Source: Macrobrachium rosenbergii (lineage: Eukaryota; Arthropoda; Malacostraca; Decapoda; Palaemonidae). From it: a DNA stretch of 64,000 nucleotides. The DNA lies in NCBI RefSeq assembly GCF_040412425.1, contig NC_089766.1:19511200-19575199 (forward strand). The letters run 5' to 3'. The translations under genes were made by a program, and so were the position numbers. Position 1 is the stretch's first letter. The number at the start of each line of letters is the position of its first letter. Shown here in pieces: positions 37,901 through 48,164 of this stretch. The notes below the pieces were generated by a model. It had not been told where the DNA came from and did no database searches. It saw only the letters and a list, made by a program, of their open reading frames with translations.

Positions 37901-40555
37901 ATTTTGGAAGAGTTGAATCTCTTCAATAAATTTTATAAGAGTTAGAATCTCTCCAATAAATTTTGAAAAGTTGGAATCTCAACAATAAATTTGGGGAAGT
38001 ACTGGAAATCTCTTCAATAAATTTGGGAAGCGTTGGGAATCTCTCTTCAACAATTTTATAAGAGTTGGAATCTTCAATAAATTTAAAAAGAGTTGGAATC
38101 TCTTAAATAAATTTTATGAGTTGAATCTTGTCCATAAATTTTTTGAAGAGTTGGAATCTCTTCAATAAATTTGGAAGAGCTGAATCTCTCTTCTACTAAA
38201 TTTGAGAAGAGTGGGAATCTCTTCAATAAATCTGAAAAAAGGTGAGATTTCTTCAACATATTTGAGAAGAGTTGGAATCTCTTCAAGAAAATTAGAGAAG
38301 AGTTGGAAGTTCTTCAATAAAATTAGTATAATTGGAATCTCTTCAATAAATTTGAGAAGAGTTGGAAGTTCTTCAATAAAATGTGTAGAAATGGAATCTC
38401 TTCAATAAATCTGAGAAGAGTTGGAAGTTCTTCAATAAATTTGAGAAGAGTTGGAATCTCTTCAATAAATTTGAGAAGAGTTGGAATCTCTTCAATAAAT
38501 CTGAGAAGGATTGGAATCTCTTCAATAAATTTGAGAAGAGTTGAATCTTTTCTCAATAAATTTGAGAAGAGTTGGAATCTTTTCTCGATAAATCTGAGAA
38601 GGAGTTGGAACTTCAATAAATTTTAGAAGAGTTGGAATCTCTTCTATACCCTGAGAAGAGTTGAATCTTTCTAATAAATTTGAGAAGAGTTGGAATCTCT
38701 TCTGATAATTCTGAGAAGATTTGGAATCTTTCAATAAATCTGAGAAGGGTTGAATCTCTTCAATAAATTTAGGAAGAGTTGGTATCTTTTCTCAATGAAT
38801 TTGAGAAGAGTTGGTATCTTTTCAATAAATTTGAGAAGAGTTGGAATCTCTTCAATAAACTTGAGAAGAGTTGGAATCCCTTCAATAAATCTGAGAAGAG
38901 GTAAAATCTCTTCAATAAATTTGAGAAGAGTTGGAATCTCTTCAATAAATTTGAGAAGAGTTGGAATCTCTTCAATAAATCTGAGAAGAGTGTAAAATCT
39001 CTTCAATAAATTTGAGAAGAGTTGGAATCTCTTCAATATATTTGAGAAGAGTTGGAAGCCCTTCAATAAAATGAAAGAGAGTTGGAATCTCTCTTTCAAT
39101 AAATTTGAGAAGAGTTGAACCCTTCAATAAATTTGAGAAGAGTTGAAGTACACATCAATAAATGTATAGAATCAATCTTTAATAAAATTTGAGAAGAGTT
39201 GGAAGTTCTTCAATAAATTTGAGAAGAGTTGTAATCTCTTCTGATAAATTTGAGAAGAGTTGGAATCTCTTCAATAAACCTGAGAATGGTTGGAATCTCT
39301 TCAAATTTGAGAAGAGTTGAATTTTTCAATAAATTTGAGAAGAGTTGGAATCTTTTTGATAAATCTGAGAAGAGTTGGAATCTCTTCAATAAAATGTGTA
39401 GAACTGGAATCTCTTCAATAAATTTGAGAAGAGTTGGAATCTCTTAAATAAATCTGAGAAGGGTTGGAATCTCTTCAATAAATTTGAGAAGAGTTGGAAT
39501 CTTTTTCAATAAATTTGAGAAGAGCAATCTCTGCACAAATTTGAGAAGAGTTGGAATCTTTTCATCACATCTGAGATGAGCTGGAATCTCTTCAATAAAT
39601 TTGAAAAGAGTTGGGAATCTCCTCAGTAAATTTTAGAGCGTTGGAATCTCTTCAATAATTCTAGAAGAGTTGGAGTTGCTTAAATAAATTTTGGAAGAGT
39701 TGGAATCTCTTCAATAAATTTTATAATAGTTAGAATCTCTTCAATAAATTTTGGAAAAGTTGGAATCTCTTCAATAAATTTGGGAAGCATTGGAATCTCT
39801 TCAATAAATTTGGGAAGCATTGGAATCTCTTCAACAATTTTAGAAGAGTTGGAATCTCTTCAATAAATTTTGCAAGAGTTGGAATCTCTTCAATAATTTT
39901 ATGAGTTGGAATTTGCATCCATAAATTTGAAGAGTTGGAATCTCTTCTAATAAATTTTGGAAGAGCTGGAATCTCTTTAATAAATTTGAGAAGAGGGAAT
40001 CTCTTCAATAAATCTGAAAAAAGGTGAGATTTCTTCAATATATTTGAGAAGAGTTGGAATCTCTTCAATAAATTTGAAAAGACAGTTCTTCAGTAAAATT
40101 AGTATAATTGAATCTTTTCAATAAATTTGAGAAGAGTGTGAAGTTCTTCATCAAAATGTGTAGAAATGGAATCTCTTCAATAAATCTGAGAAGAGTTGAA
40201 GTTCTTCAATAAATTTGAGAAGAGTTGGAATCTCTTCAATAAATTTGAGAAGATTTGGAATCTCTTCAATAAATCTGAGAAGGTTGGAATTCCTTTCTCA
40301 ATAAATTTGAGAAGAAAGGAATCTTTTTCAATAAATTTGAGAAGAGTTAAATCTCTTGATAAATCTGAGAAGAATTGGAATCTCTTTTCAATAAATTTTA
40401 GAAGAGTTGGAATCTCTTCTATAATTCTGAGAAGAGTTGGAATCACTTCAATAAATTTGAGAAGAGTTGGAATCTCTTTTTGATAATTCTTGAGAAGAGT
40501 TGGAATCTCTTCAATAAATCTAAGAAGGGCTGAATCTTCAATAAATTTGAAATAA
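34976..40555 (+). repeat. Right edge of 30-bp satellite, decayed, with higher-order structure
   Basis: Every unit is still recognisable as the 30-bp repeat, but substitutions and 1-10 base indels are frequent and increase rightwards. Marker variants come round again in order. The TCAGAATCTCTTAATAAA marker is near 35,365 and 37,651; the TTTATAGGAATTGG-type unit near 35,409 and 37,692; the GAGACGAGCTGG-type unit near 35,503, 37,785 and 39,563; the CTCAGTAAATTTTAGAG unit near 35,548, 37,832 and 39,617; the CTGAAAAAAGGTGAG unit near 35,750, 38,230 and 40,014. The spacing implies a higher-order period of about 2.3 kb, then about 1.8 kb. The array fades out near 40,555. Confidence 0.92.
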
Positions 40556-40582
40556 CGCTGGTATCTTTTTCTCTCATAGAAG

Positions 40583-40583
<1 letters not shown>

Positions 40584-40619
<36 letters not shown>
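40584..40619. repeat. (CT)n microsatellite at the array's right boundary
   Basis: Eighteen CT repeats lie just beyond the last recognisable 30-bp unit and just before a LINE-derived fragment. Confidence 0.95.
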
Positions 40620-40621
<2 letters not shown>

Positions 40622-40699
40622 GTGTCACTCTTAGAACTTCAAAACGGTTGCTGACTAACAATCTTACAGGTATATGTTTCTCCATCAAGGTCATCCTAG

Positions 40700-41010
40700 G
40701 AGGAACTGGATGACCTATATACCATTCTAAATAATAACAAAACCATTACCATATCATAACAGGGGATTTCAATGCTAAATGGACAAGGGAATGAAGATGT
40801 GTTGGCAAATTTGGATATGGAAGAGAAAATGAGATGGGAGATAACTTGATCAATTTTGCTGTAGCACATGACTTCAAGATCATGAACACATTCTTTAAAA
40901 AAATGTGGAAACAAGAGATAGACATGGCGAAGCCCAACACGAACCTCCAGCCGTTAATCAGCGTAGACCATTTGGACGCACACATACACTCAAACTTAAT
41001 ATTATACACA
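40700..41010 (+). pseudogene. LINE apurinic-type endonuclease fragment (RTE/Jockey-like), decayed
   Basis: Translation in one frame gives HYHIITGDFNAKW (about 40,745-40,783), then a TGA stop at 40,792-40,794, then RCVGKFGYGRENEMGDNLIN and FAVAHDFKIMNTFFKK (40,795-40,902). The GDFNA motif, a following GxxGxGxxNExGxxL block and a KIMNTFFKK block are characteristic of the C-terminal half of the endonuclease domain of non-LTR retrotransposons, including RTE-type and craniofacial-development-protein-2-like sequences. After FFKK the match fades, although EID survives. An upstream in-frame TAA and the internal TGA make it non-functional. No reverse transcriptase follows. A 91-codon frame starting at 40,834 is the part of this relic left open between stops. 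Confidence 0.75.
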
Positions 41011-41219
41011 TTCATGTATAAACAGACATTTGTTTATTTGTACCTTTACATATGCTACAAAATATCATTTATTCTTGTACAATTTTTTTTATATATATTT
41101 GCAGAGTAACATCTAAAGTCACACTGAATTTTAAACACATATTTAAGGAAACACTAGCGCATGGTATTATATTTTGAATCTTTATTTAACCACATGTTTA
41201 AACTTTCACTTTTGTTATC

Positions 41220-41545
41220 ATGCCTGTTCTTTGTACCCAAAACAACGCCCTGAAATGGTTAAGCTGTTAATCCCTTGACCAACCAGTACCCAGACCTGAA
41301 GGTCATTCTCCCCACACGATGATATAAAAGGTCGAAAGGCCGCATTGTAAGTCAGTCGTCGCTTGATAATGCCATAAAGGCGAAACAGCTGTCGCGGCAA
41401 AATCAAGAAATGGAGGAAGGAAGTCTTCGTATTTTTCATCAGAAATTGACGAACGAGAATCGAAACCCCGTCGGTATAAAGATACCTGATAGAAAACTGA
41501 TGTCACTAAAGATTGCTTTAACGAAAAAATATAAACAATTATACA
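41220..41545 (+). other. Intergenic segment containing a hammerhead-like hairpin
   Basis: This AT-moderate segment lies between the LINE relic and a long TA tract. Apart from the hairpin at 41,358-41,398 it shows no recognisable gene. A 123-codon plus-strand frame beginning at 41,410 runs into TA repeats and looks accidental. Confidence 0.4.
41358..41398 (+). ncRNA. Hammerhead-ribozyme-like motif (type I layout), candidate
   Basis: Elements in order: GTCGC (41,358-41,362), core TTGATAA (41,363-41,369), one extra T, stem II GCC/GGC around ATAAA (41,371-41,381), GAAA (41,382-41,385), a short palindromic stem ACAG/CTGT (41,385-41,392), C at the expected cleavage position (41,393), then GCGGC (41,394-41,398), which pairs with the first GTCGC. 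The canonical core is CUGANGA...GAAA. Here positions 3 and 8 are U and A instead of C and G, so the known C3-G8 pair is replaced by a U-A pair. The extra base before stem II is a departure from the consensus. Function is unproven; the motif could also be a decayed copy or chance. Confidence 0.4.
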
Positions 41546-41591
41546 TACATAACACACACATAAAACACACACATTTATATATATATACACA

Positions 41592-41782
<191 letters not shown>

Positions 41783-41785
41783 GAT

Positions 41786-41871
41786 ATCATGTCATGGAAA
41801 CAGTAGTTTTCTGTGGGATGAGCTTAATGAGTCATGTCATGGAAACAGTTGTTTCGTGAGCTTTCGCTCAC
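41786..41871. repeat. Short direct repeat with hairpin
   Basis: CATGTCATGGAAACAGT occurs twice, near 41,788 and 41,835, about 46 bp apart. The second is followed by the hairpin GTGAGC-TTTC-GCTCAC (41,856-41,871). Confidence 0.7.
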
Positions 41872-42629
41872 TTTGACTTATGAGAAAGCACAAAGGCTTC
41901 TTTTTTACACTTGTCGTTGACCATTCAAGACAAAGAAAGGCTGAATGACGTTTCATAATAAGACTTTCCCACTTCCATTTTTTTTTCTTTCTCCTCGTGT
42001 TCCCATAGTGGCTCTTGTTCCCTTCGAGAAGTGACTCCAGCTGTTTTCGTCTGTCTTGTCCAGGAAGCCAAAGGGGGACTCCACAAGCTCAGCCTTCCCT
42101 CGCTCTCTTCTCGTCATCCAAGTGGACGCATTTTCTGTTGCTTTCTCTTCTTTTTCCCTTCCTCACTCGTTGAGAGAGAGAAGGGAAGAAGGAGGAAAAC
42201 AGAGGGATACATCGAATGAAACATTTGAATTACACATCTAGTAGAGGTGGATAGTTCCACATTATGCAATGGTTGCGATGAATGCATAATTAATCAAATG
42301 GTAATTACTAATTCCAAAGGTAATTAGGCTTCGGAGTGCATTCCGTGGGCAAAGAGTCATTAACGTGGAATGGAATTAAGTGCTGGATAAAACTCGTCAA
42401 TAGAAGGAAAATCATCGGAAATAAATTCAGGGAACTGAAATCAGTCTTTTTTTGAAAAAATTGCTACGCAATATCTATGGTACATCACTATATTGTGACT
42501 GGAAATAATGAGTGAAAACCCCTTCGCACAAACAGATTGATTACAGCAAGAGATACGTAACGCTTCCATATCATAAAAAAATCAAAATCAATAGTTCATT
42601 TAATCAATAGGACAGGTAATGTTTAAGTA
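41872..42629. other. No recognisable gene
   Basis: Mixed-composition sequence. Two overlapping short plus-strand frames near 42,031-42,241 show no recognisable domain and include pyrimidine-rich, low-complexity stretches. Nothing else stands out. Confidence 0.5.
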
Positions 42630-43067
42630 GCTTTCACATATGACAATTCAATCAAATCGAATTCCATAAGAATAACAGCCGCAGAATTGGTAGTGATAGT
42701 AACAACAAGAGAGACAGAAGAGTATATATTCTATAAAATGCAAGCTGTCATTTATTTTATTTCGGGGAGACAGACAGGTAGGGGGAAGGACATAAGATTA
42801 CAAGAACATAAAAAGCGGCCAGGACTTTGCTCACAACAGCGCTATTGCTAAACATTATTGGGAGAATAATCACGTCATGGCTGGGGAGGAGCTAAAACTA
42901 TATTATATAAAAGTATCAATTAGGCCATAGAAGAACAGTGGCAGGAGCTTTGATAAATATTTGCAACACATTAGATTGTTTTAAAGCCTTTATGCAGGAG
43001 GACAGACATACAGACAGGCTGGTCTGTCATTCCTTAAATTTTAATTTCAACAGTTTCTCAGGGCCCT
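42630..43067 (+). pseudogene. Penelope-like element, GIY-YIG endonuclease domain, frameshifted
   Basis: Four consecutive pieces in different frames line up with the C-terminal GIY-YIG endonuclease of Penelope-like retroelements. First, RVYIL, a stop, then NASCHLFYFGETDR (about 42,720-42,778), matching the GVYxI...C..C...YIGETGR block. Second, KDIRLQEHKK (42,786-42,815), matching the conserved R and EH residues. Third, DFAHNSAIAKHYWENNHV (from 42,823), matching the NSAIAxHxxxxNH block. Fourth, RRTVAGALINICNT and LVCHSLNFNFNSFSG (42,929-43,062), matching the usual C-terminal tail. The frame changes and stops show it is dead. The reverse transcriptase part is missing upstream. A hammerhead-like hairpin lies 338 bp downstream, which fits the known association of these elements with hammerhead ribozymes. 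Confidence 0.75.
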
Positions 43068-43404
43068 GATACTGTCTCTCCTCATCTCTCCCCACACAGG
43101 TTGTCGAAGTGGCAGTTGTCGCAGAAAACAACAAGAGGCGCCGATGCTGAAAGTCGTTCATCACCCACCAGTTACCCAGTCGCTAGTAATGAGCACCTTA
43201 CGATCGAGAGACAGCCGTTAAAAAAGATTGCAAGGTTGGCTCAACTGGAGGGGGAAACAGCCATTACATGACCGCTATATTCACGCCGAAAGATTGTTCG
43301 ATGGTTTCCTGGACGTCACACATACACACACATACACACACACACAAACACACTGCAAAATCAAATTGTCTCTTTAAGAAAAACATGTATTTTTATTAAG
43401 TTGA
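43068..43404. other. Sequence between the GIY-YIG relic and the downstream hairpin
   Basis: Position suggests the 3' untranslated part of the Penelope-like relic. It contains a CA microsatellite at about 43,318-43,352. No other motif is recognised. Confidence 0.4.
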
Positions 43405-43436
43405 CTGAAGGGGACCGTTGTGCAAACGGTCGAAAG
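43405..43436 (+). ncRNA. Hammerhead-like hairpin downstream of Penelope-like relic, candidate
   Basis: CTGAAGG (43,405-43,411), one extra G, a perfect 7-bp stem GACCGTT/AACGGTC (43,413-43,419 and 43,425-43,431) with loop GTGCA, then GAAA (43,432-43,435) and the palindrome AAGCTT. This resembles the CUGANGA - stem II - GAAA core, but position 9 is G instead of A and there is one extra base before the stem. No pairing for stem I is evident, so it is more likely a decayed or non-catalytic relative. Its place behind a Penelope-like endonuclease is the main supporting evidence. Confidence 0.4.
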
Positions 43437-44072
<636 letters not shown>

Positions 44073-44254
44073 TATTCTATTATCGCAGTGGTATGATCAG
44101 TTGCAATTTTCTTTATTAATTAGCGATTTCTTTCTTTCTATATTTCCCATTACCTTCTATTACTTCTTTCTAATGGGCATCATATTCTTTGGAAGCTTGA
44201 ATTTCAAGTCAGTGGCCCCTGTGGGGTTGTTCCCTATGAATAGGGTTCATCATT

Positions 44255-44257
<3 letters not shown>

Positions 44258-44322
<65 letters not shown>
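44258..44322. repeat. (AAT)n microsatellite
   Basis: About 21 AAT triplets. A plus-strand frame starting at 44,101 reads through it as polyasparagine and is not credible as a gene. Confidence 0.97.
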
Positions 44323-45056
44323 TCAGAAAACTCATGAATGGTAAAATATGCTTCTGTATGTTATTAAATTAAAAAAGCAACAATTGTTAAACATTGGCAT
44401 CTGCAGATTTTATGATGTGACTGGAAATGCAGCCCTTTTCTGTGTAAAACAGAATAAGAACTGCGGGACAAACACAAAAAGACTTCCTAGCAATACAGTA
44501 AGAGACGCCTCCACGCATTTATAGATGCAGGAAGGTGTTTCCATAACCCAACCAAACACCAGCTGACACAATGATCTCGTGCGTGGAATTCCTCTTGTAT
44601 ACAAATGAGATGAAATTGTCCGCAGGCTGACTCTCAATACAACCTCCTAAGAGCAAAGCATTCCCGATTTCCATTTCCCTGAAGCTACTCTTTCACGTGA
44701 TCACAACGATATCTTTGGCCTCTGTTGAATTGCAAGCAGATCCAACAACATTCGCACTGAAACTATCATTGCATGCTTGCCTCAGTGTTTGGAAAACCAC
44801 GCATATGCTCAAAGTGAGCTTGCATGCGCACTTAATCATTAAGAATACAAGTGGAACCTCGTTAAAACTAATTTTCCACGCCGCTTCGGATCTGGAAAAA
44901 GTTCTACGAATATCTGTGTTAAATACACTTAACCTATCCGATCTATATGTCTATCTTTCTACCTCAAAGATAATAGGGTTCAGTAGAAGTAGAGCAGGAT
45001 GAGAAAGGATATTTTATCTTGATGAAAACTTTCAGACTGGATCGATGATGGTATAT

Positions 45057-45057
<1 letters not shown>
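44323..45057. other. No recognisable gene
   Basis: Short frames exist (minus 44,410-44,637; plus 44,697-45,002) but neither shows a known domain, a convincing start context or splice structure. An isolated exon cannot be excluded by eye. Confidence 0.4.

Positions 45058-45091
<34 letters not shown>
45058..45091. repeat. (GA)n microsatellite
   Basis: Seventeen GA units; a (CT)n tract follows 245 bp later at 45,336-45,378, so the two are complementary and could pair. Confidence 0.95.
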
Positions 45092-45095
<4 letters not shown>

Positions 45096-45333
45096 GATGA
45101 AAGGAGGTGAGGTTGGGAAATGGTTTATATATAGAGAAGGCAATTATTCTTTCATGCAAAGTAGAGGAACGGAAGATGGCCAGAAAAAGTAAAACGAAAC
45201 GTTCCGGGACTTGGGTCCAACTCTCCTTCAGATTCACCAGAGTCCAGTTAGATCTGAGCAACACCGATCCAGGTCGCACTTCGACTGATAATTGATGAAA
45301 TGCTGGGTTCGAGAGTAGGTTAGAAAGTCTAAC

Positions 45334-45335
<2 letters not shown>

Positions 45336-45378
<43 letters not shown>
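45336..45378. repeat. (CT)n microsatellite
   Basis: About 21 CT units, complementary to the GA tract at 45,058-45,091. Confidence 0.95.
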
Positions 45379-45380
<2 letters not shown>

Positions 45381-45734
45381 TCTCATCTCTTTGCCAAGAG
45401 ATAAATTTGAGAGAGAGAATAAAGAGAATAAATAACATAGTTATGTCAACGAAATACATTTGGAATATAAGCAGATCCATTCGGATTCCAGGTATCCATA
45501 TTCCAGGAAATGCTTTGCTTTTCTATTGAAAGGCGACAGTCGTGAACTGGAACCTCCAAACAATGATATTCTATACAGAGTCATGCCTTGTTTGAACACT
45601 TCAAGGGGCGTTTTTCTCAGCAAGGAATTTTCATTTTGGTGATATCCACCGCAAATTCACTTATCAAGAATTCAATAGGTTTAGGTGCTATTTCTTTCAG
45701 GCCATGGCGTAAGCAGTAAATATAATCTTAAATG
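45379..45734. other. No recognisable gene
   Basis: Overlapping opposite-strand frames of about 60 codons (45,441-45,642) look accidental. No other feature is seen. Confidence 0.4.
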
Positions 45735-46230
45735 CCTAAGCCTTTGGTTAAAGTTAAGATTATATTCATTTGTCACACCAGCAGGCTGTTGAGACAACCT
45801 GGAACCTGCCACAACAGCAAGGGCTTTGCCACTGCCAGCTGTTCAAGGCCAGTTGAGATTGAGCGACATAAACAACTGACAGATCATTTAAGTACATAAC
45901 CTGAAACAAACTACGGGGAGAGAAAGCTAAAAATGCCTTCCTTCTGCCGGACCCTCTCTTGAACAATAGTCTTCAAGGTTCCTTTCGATTCCCATATAAA
46001 GAGTTCGTGAGAGTGAGATCCCCAGATAGAAGTAAGCTAAGATAGATCACCAGTAGAAGAGGGAATCTGGTCAACTCGGGAATGACAACGATATTTCATT
46101 TGAAATGATAGAATAATTTTTATATAAAATGAAACCTTCTGAATAGAAGAGCGACCTTCAACATTATATGAAAAGAAAGAGAAATGAGGCATTTTTTTGA
46201 AATGAAAAAGAATTAGAATACAAAATTTTA
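45735..46230. repeat. Head of the satellite-bearing module, copy 2
   Basis: Aligns with 1-480 over nearly its whole length, with scattered substitutions and small indels. It starts at CCTAAGCCTTTGGTTAAAG and ends where the decayed 30-bp array begins. Because the left copy is cut by the window edge, this copy defines the likely left end of the module. The two hairpins at 40-86 of copy 1 are partly disrupted here. Confidence 0.85.
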
Positions 46231-47280
46231 GATGGAATGGAATATCGTTCAATAAATTTGAAAGAATGGAATCTCTTCAATAAATTTTAAAGAATAAGAA
46301 TCTCTTAAGTAAATTTTAAGAGTTGGAATCTCTTCAGTAAATTTTGGAAAGTTGGAATCTCTTCAATAAATTTGAAAGGCGATAGTTGGAATCACTTCTA
46401 AATTTAAGAAGATTTGAACTCAATAAATTTGAGAAGAGTTCCTTTCAATAAATTTAAGAAGAGTTGGAATATCTTCAATAAATTTAAGAAAAGTTGGAAT
46501 CCCTTCAATAAACTTTAGAAAAGTTGGAATCTTTTCAATAAATTTAGAAGAGTTGCATTATTCAAAAAATTTTATAAGAGTTGGAATCTTTCAATAAAAC
46601 TTAGAAGAGCTGGTATCTCTTCAAGGCCATCTGAGAAGAGCTGGAATCTCTTCAATGAATTTTAGAAGAGTTGGAATCTCTTCAATAAATTTTAGAAAGT
46701 TGGAATCTCTTCAATAAACTTTAGAAGAGTTGGAATCTCTTCAATAAGTTTAGGAGAGAGAGAGAAGGAATCTCTCAATAAATTTGAGAAGAGTTGGAAT
46801 CTTTTCAATAAATGACAACGATATTTCAGCTTGGAAATCTAGAATAATTTTTTATATAGAATGTTAGAATCTCTTCAATAGAAGAGCAATAACATTATAA
46901 GAAAAGAAGAGAAATGGCATCTCTTCAATAAACTTGAGAAGAGTTGGAATCTTTTTAATAAATTTTAGAAGAGTCAGAATCTCTTAATAAATCTTAGAAA
47001 AGTTGGAATCTCTTCAATAAATTTTATAGGAATTTGAATCTCTTCAGTAAATTTGAGAAGCGATGGAATCTTTTCAATAAATTTGAGAAGAGTTGGAATC
47101 TCTTCAATAAATCTGAGACGAGTTGGAATCTCTTCAATAAATTTGAGAAGAGTTGGAATCGCTTCAATAATTTGAGAAGAGTTGGAATCTCTTAAAAAAA
47201 TTGAGAAGAGTTGGAATCTCCTCAATAAATTTGAGAAGAGTTAGAATCTCTTGAGAGGCTGCGTGGAAGTTGGAAACCCA
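46231..47280 (+). repeat. Second, short array of the 30-bp unit, strongly decayed
   Basis: About 30 recognisable but diverged units. Marker variants known from the large array are present: TCAGAATCTCTTAATAAA near 46,975, TTTTATAGGAATTTG near 47,023, AGAAGCGATGG near 47,057 and GAGACGAGTTGG near 47,112, in the same order as at 35.3-35.5 kb. It ends with the tail motif AGAGGCTGCGTGGAAGTTGG at 47,254. Single-copy-looking DNA follows. Marker order shows it derives from the same ancestral array as the main satellite. Confidence 0.88.
46811..46920. repeat. Partial third copy of the module head inside the short array
   Basis: AATGACAACGATATTTCAG and following bases repeat 46,081-46,200 (and 342-450) with modest divergence, and end in GAAAAGAAGAGAAATGG. 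30-bp units lie on both sides, so the head fragment sits within the array. Confidence 0.75.
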
Positions 47281-48164
47281 AGAAACAACCAGGGTGGTCA
47301 ATCGTTTCGTTGTATTCATTTCCACTGCATCATTTTCTGATTTCCTCTGTATTTCCTGGATTATTGGAAAGCCCTTTTCTTCAGGGCAGTTTACCATCAC
47401 TTCAGAAGAGGAATTTATTCCACATGAAGTACATTTTTCTTCCAGTGACCTCGATTGAGTCGGGCAGAGCTGCCCGTCTCGGTCTCTCCACCTAAAAGTG
47501 CGTCGAAAAAGGATTTCCCATTCATTGCCAAATGAATTTTTGCCCCGACTCTTTCGCCAGTCAGAGATATATGAATAGATACGCTCGAGAGATCAAGGGT
47601 TGGGTAAAATTGTGGCGAATACCATCTATGCATATGGCTTCTGAATTCCCTTTGGAAATCGTACAGTTCTGTGACTGGAAAAGTCCATTTCGGATTTGTT
47701 ATGTGAGAAGAAAAATGGAAGGCCAAAAAAAGCCTTATAGATATCTAAAAGGTTTTTCGTGCCTTTGTTGACTTTTCGGATCATTTATGTATTTTTTTAT
47801 TTAATTTATTTGCTTTTTCTTTCGTCCTTTAGGTGTAAATAAGCACGCATTATTTTCCCGAATCTATGAAAACAATACAATATGTCTGCACGGGCCGACA
47901 AGGTATTAAATTTAATATGTATAAAAAGTATACAGGTGAATGAAGACAGTTGAAAGGTCTTATAACTGACTGATTAAAACTAAAACGCCTGAATCGCTCT
48001 TCTCAGCATCTTCTCTCTCTTCCAGTCGCTCTCTCAAGGCCGGAAAGCACAAAGACATAATCACAAGCAATTAGTCTGACGTGTTCTTAGAAAGTAGAGG
48101 ATGTCCCATATATCCGTGTTCCACGAACCAAGAAAACACTAACTCTCGGAGGAAGTGACTGTAG
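47281..48164. other. No recognisable gene
   Basis: Small overlapping frames on both strands (47,164-47,771) have no identifiable domain. A hairpin CGGGCA-GAGC-TGCCCG is at 47,461-47,476. The segment separates the short array from the hairpin element at 48,165. Confidence 0.4.

Noticed and set aside
481..40555. CRISPR array
   Set aside because: There are no spacers; units are contiguous and the context is eukaryotic.
481..40555. Heat-shock-factor binding through GGAAT or GAA...TTC, by analogy with human satellite III
   Set aside because: Each unit has GGAAT, but GAA and TTC are four bases apart, not the two required by the heat-shock element, and one pentamer per 30 bp is weak evidence.
481..40555. 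Centromeric satellite with CENP-B-like box
   Set aside because: The unit is far shorter than a nucleosome and contains nothing like the CENP-B box; position on a chromosome is unknown.
40834..41109. Intact 91-residue protein
   Set aside because: Its N-terminal half is the stop-free part of a decayed LINE endonuclease; the C-terminal half is unrelated low-complexity sequence.
45300..45320. Possible tRNA gene, because of GGGTTCGAGAGT near 45,304-45,315
   Set aside because: No paired acceptor stem, D arm or anticodon arm can be drawn around it.
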